A DNA stretch of 64,000 nt from an uncultured Paracoccaceae bacterium. Its GTDB lineage: Bacteria; Pseudomonadota; Alphaproteobacteria; Rhodobacterales; Rhodobacteraceae. Shown here piece by piece: positions 63,943 through 64,000 of the stretch. Below the pieces are notes generated by a model that saw only the letters and a program-made list of their open reading frames with translations, made no database searches and was not told the DNA's origin. A program made the position numbers and the translations under genes. The DNA is taken from NCBI GenBank assembly GCA_913061275.1, contig CAJXSR010000013.1:26708-90707 (forward strand), given 5' to 3'. Numbering within the stretch: the first letter of the stretch is position 1; every line of letters starts with the position of its first letter.

Positions 63943-64000
63943 AATATTGTCCGTCGTCAGATAAATTGGAACACATGAGCTTATAAATTAGTGGAGGCTC

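Overview
The window looks like a chromosomal segment of a low-GC (mid-40s % by eye) alphaproteobacterium of the Rhodobacterales/Roseobacter group. This rests on gene content: a MipZ-type division ATPase, the DUF1013/TrcR regulator, COQ9, an aa3-type cytochrome oxidase subunit IV, a pyrB gene followed by a degenerate dihydroorotase, a C-terminally extended S16, and a DsbD-alpha protein. I found no rRNA, tRNA or CRISPR array. Most of it is ordinary chromosome. The accessory parts are a methyltransferase-like cluster (36.6-39.7 kb), an exosortase cassette (43.8-46.1 kb) and an insertion-sequence-damaged right end (61.7-64 kb).

Layout. 0-10.4 kb (+): a large membrane-anchored protein with an SH3b-domain partner, an Ldh-family reductase, a short SppA-type protease, a tiny zinc-ribbon protein, a Ca/Na antiporter, then uvrC-pgsA-moaD-moaE. 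10.4-20 kb: OmpA-family and small membrane proteins, ubiA and rsmE head to head, gshA, plsY, a 55-residue membrane protein, and pyrB with an inactive-looking pyrC homologue. 20-31.9 kb: family-4-like uracil-DNA glycosylase, moaB, Nudix, an RND efflux pair, DsbD-alpha, YqgE, Sua5/TsaC, a metallo-hydrolase, DUF6173, cytochrome oxidase subunit IV and a lipoprotein. 31.9-36.6 kb: rpsU, COQ9, ilvE, quinone oxidoreductase, RNase T2, TrcR.

36.6-39.7 kb holds a LysR regulator divergent from a uroporphyrinogen-decarboxylase-family (methyltransferase-like) gene, with an SDR protein whose catalytic Lys is Cys. 39.8-43.7 kb has an RsmC-like methyltransferase, clpS, a SPOR-containing D,D-carboxypeptidase and mipZ. 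43.8-46.1 kb (-) is the most interesting part: a compact operon encoding a 58-residue secreted peptide that is almost entirely a CTERM-like sorting signal, an exosortase-like transpeptidase (Cys199/Arg245/His260), an unknown membrane-anchored protein, and a fatty-acid-hydroxylase-family enzyme. I read it as a candidate self-contained exosortase system with one dedicated substrate.

46.3-54.9 kb (-) is the ffh / rpsP-rimM-trmD-rplS-rpmE translation block, interspersed with chorismate mutase, GNAT, NIPSNAP, bluB, a Rieske oxygenase and an aminotransferase. 55-61.7 kb has a DMT transporter, a frameshifted DUF3131 gene, ArsR, OsmC, an aminotransferase, an adenine-deaminase-like enzyme and a desaturase. 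At 61.7-64 kb an IS6-family element without target duplication joins an IS3 orfA remnant to an mttB-like corrinoid methyltransferase gene that has lost its 3' end.
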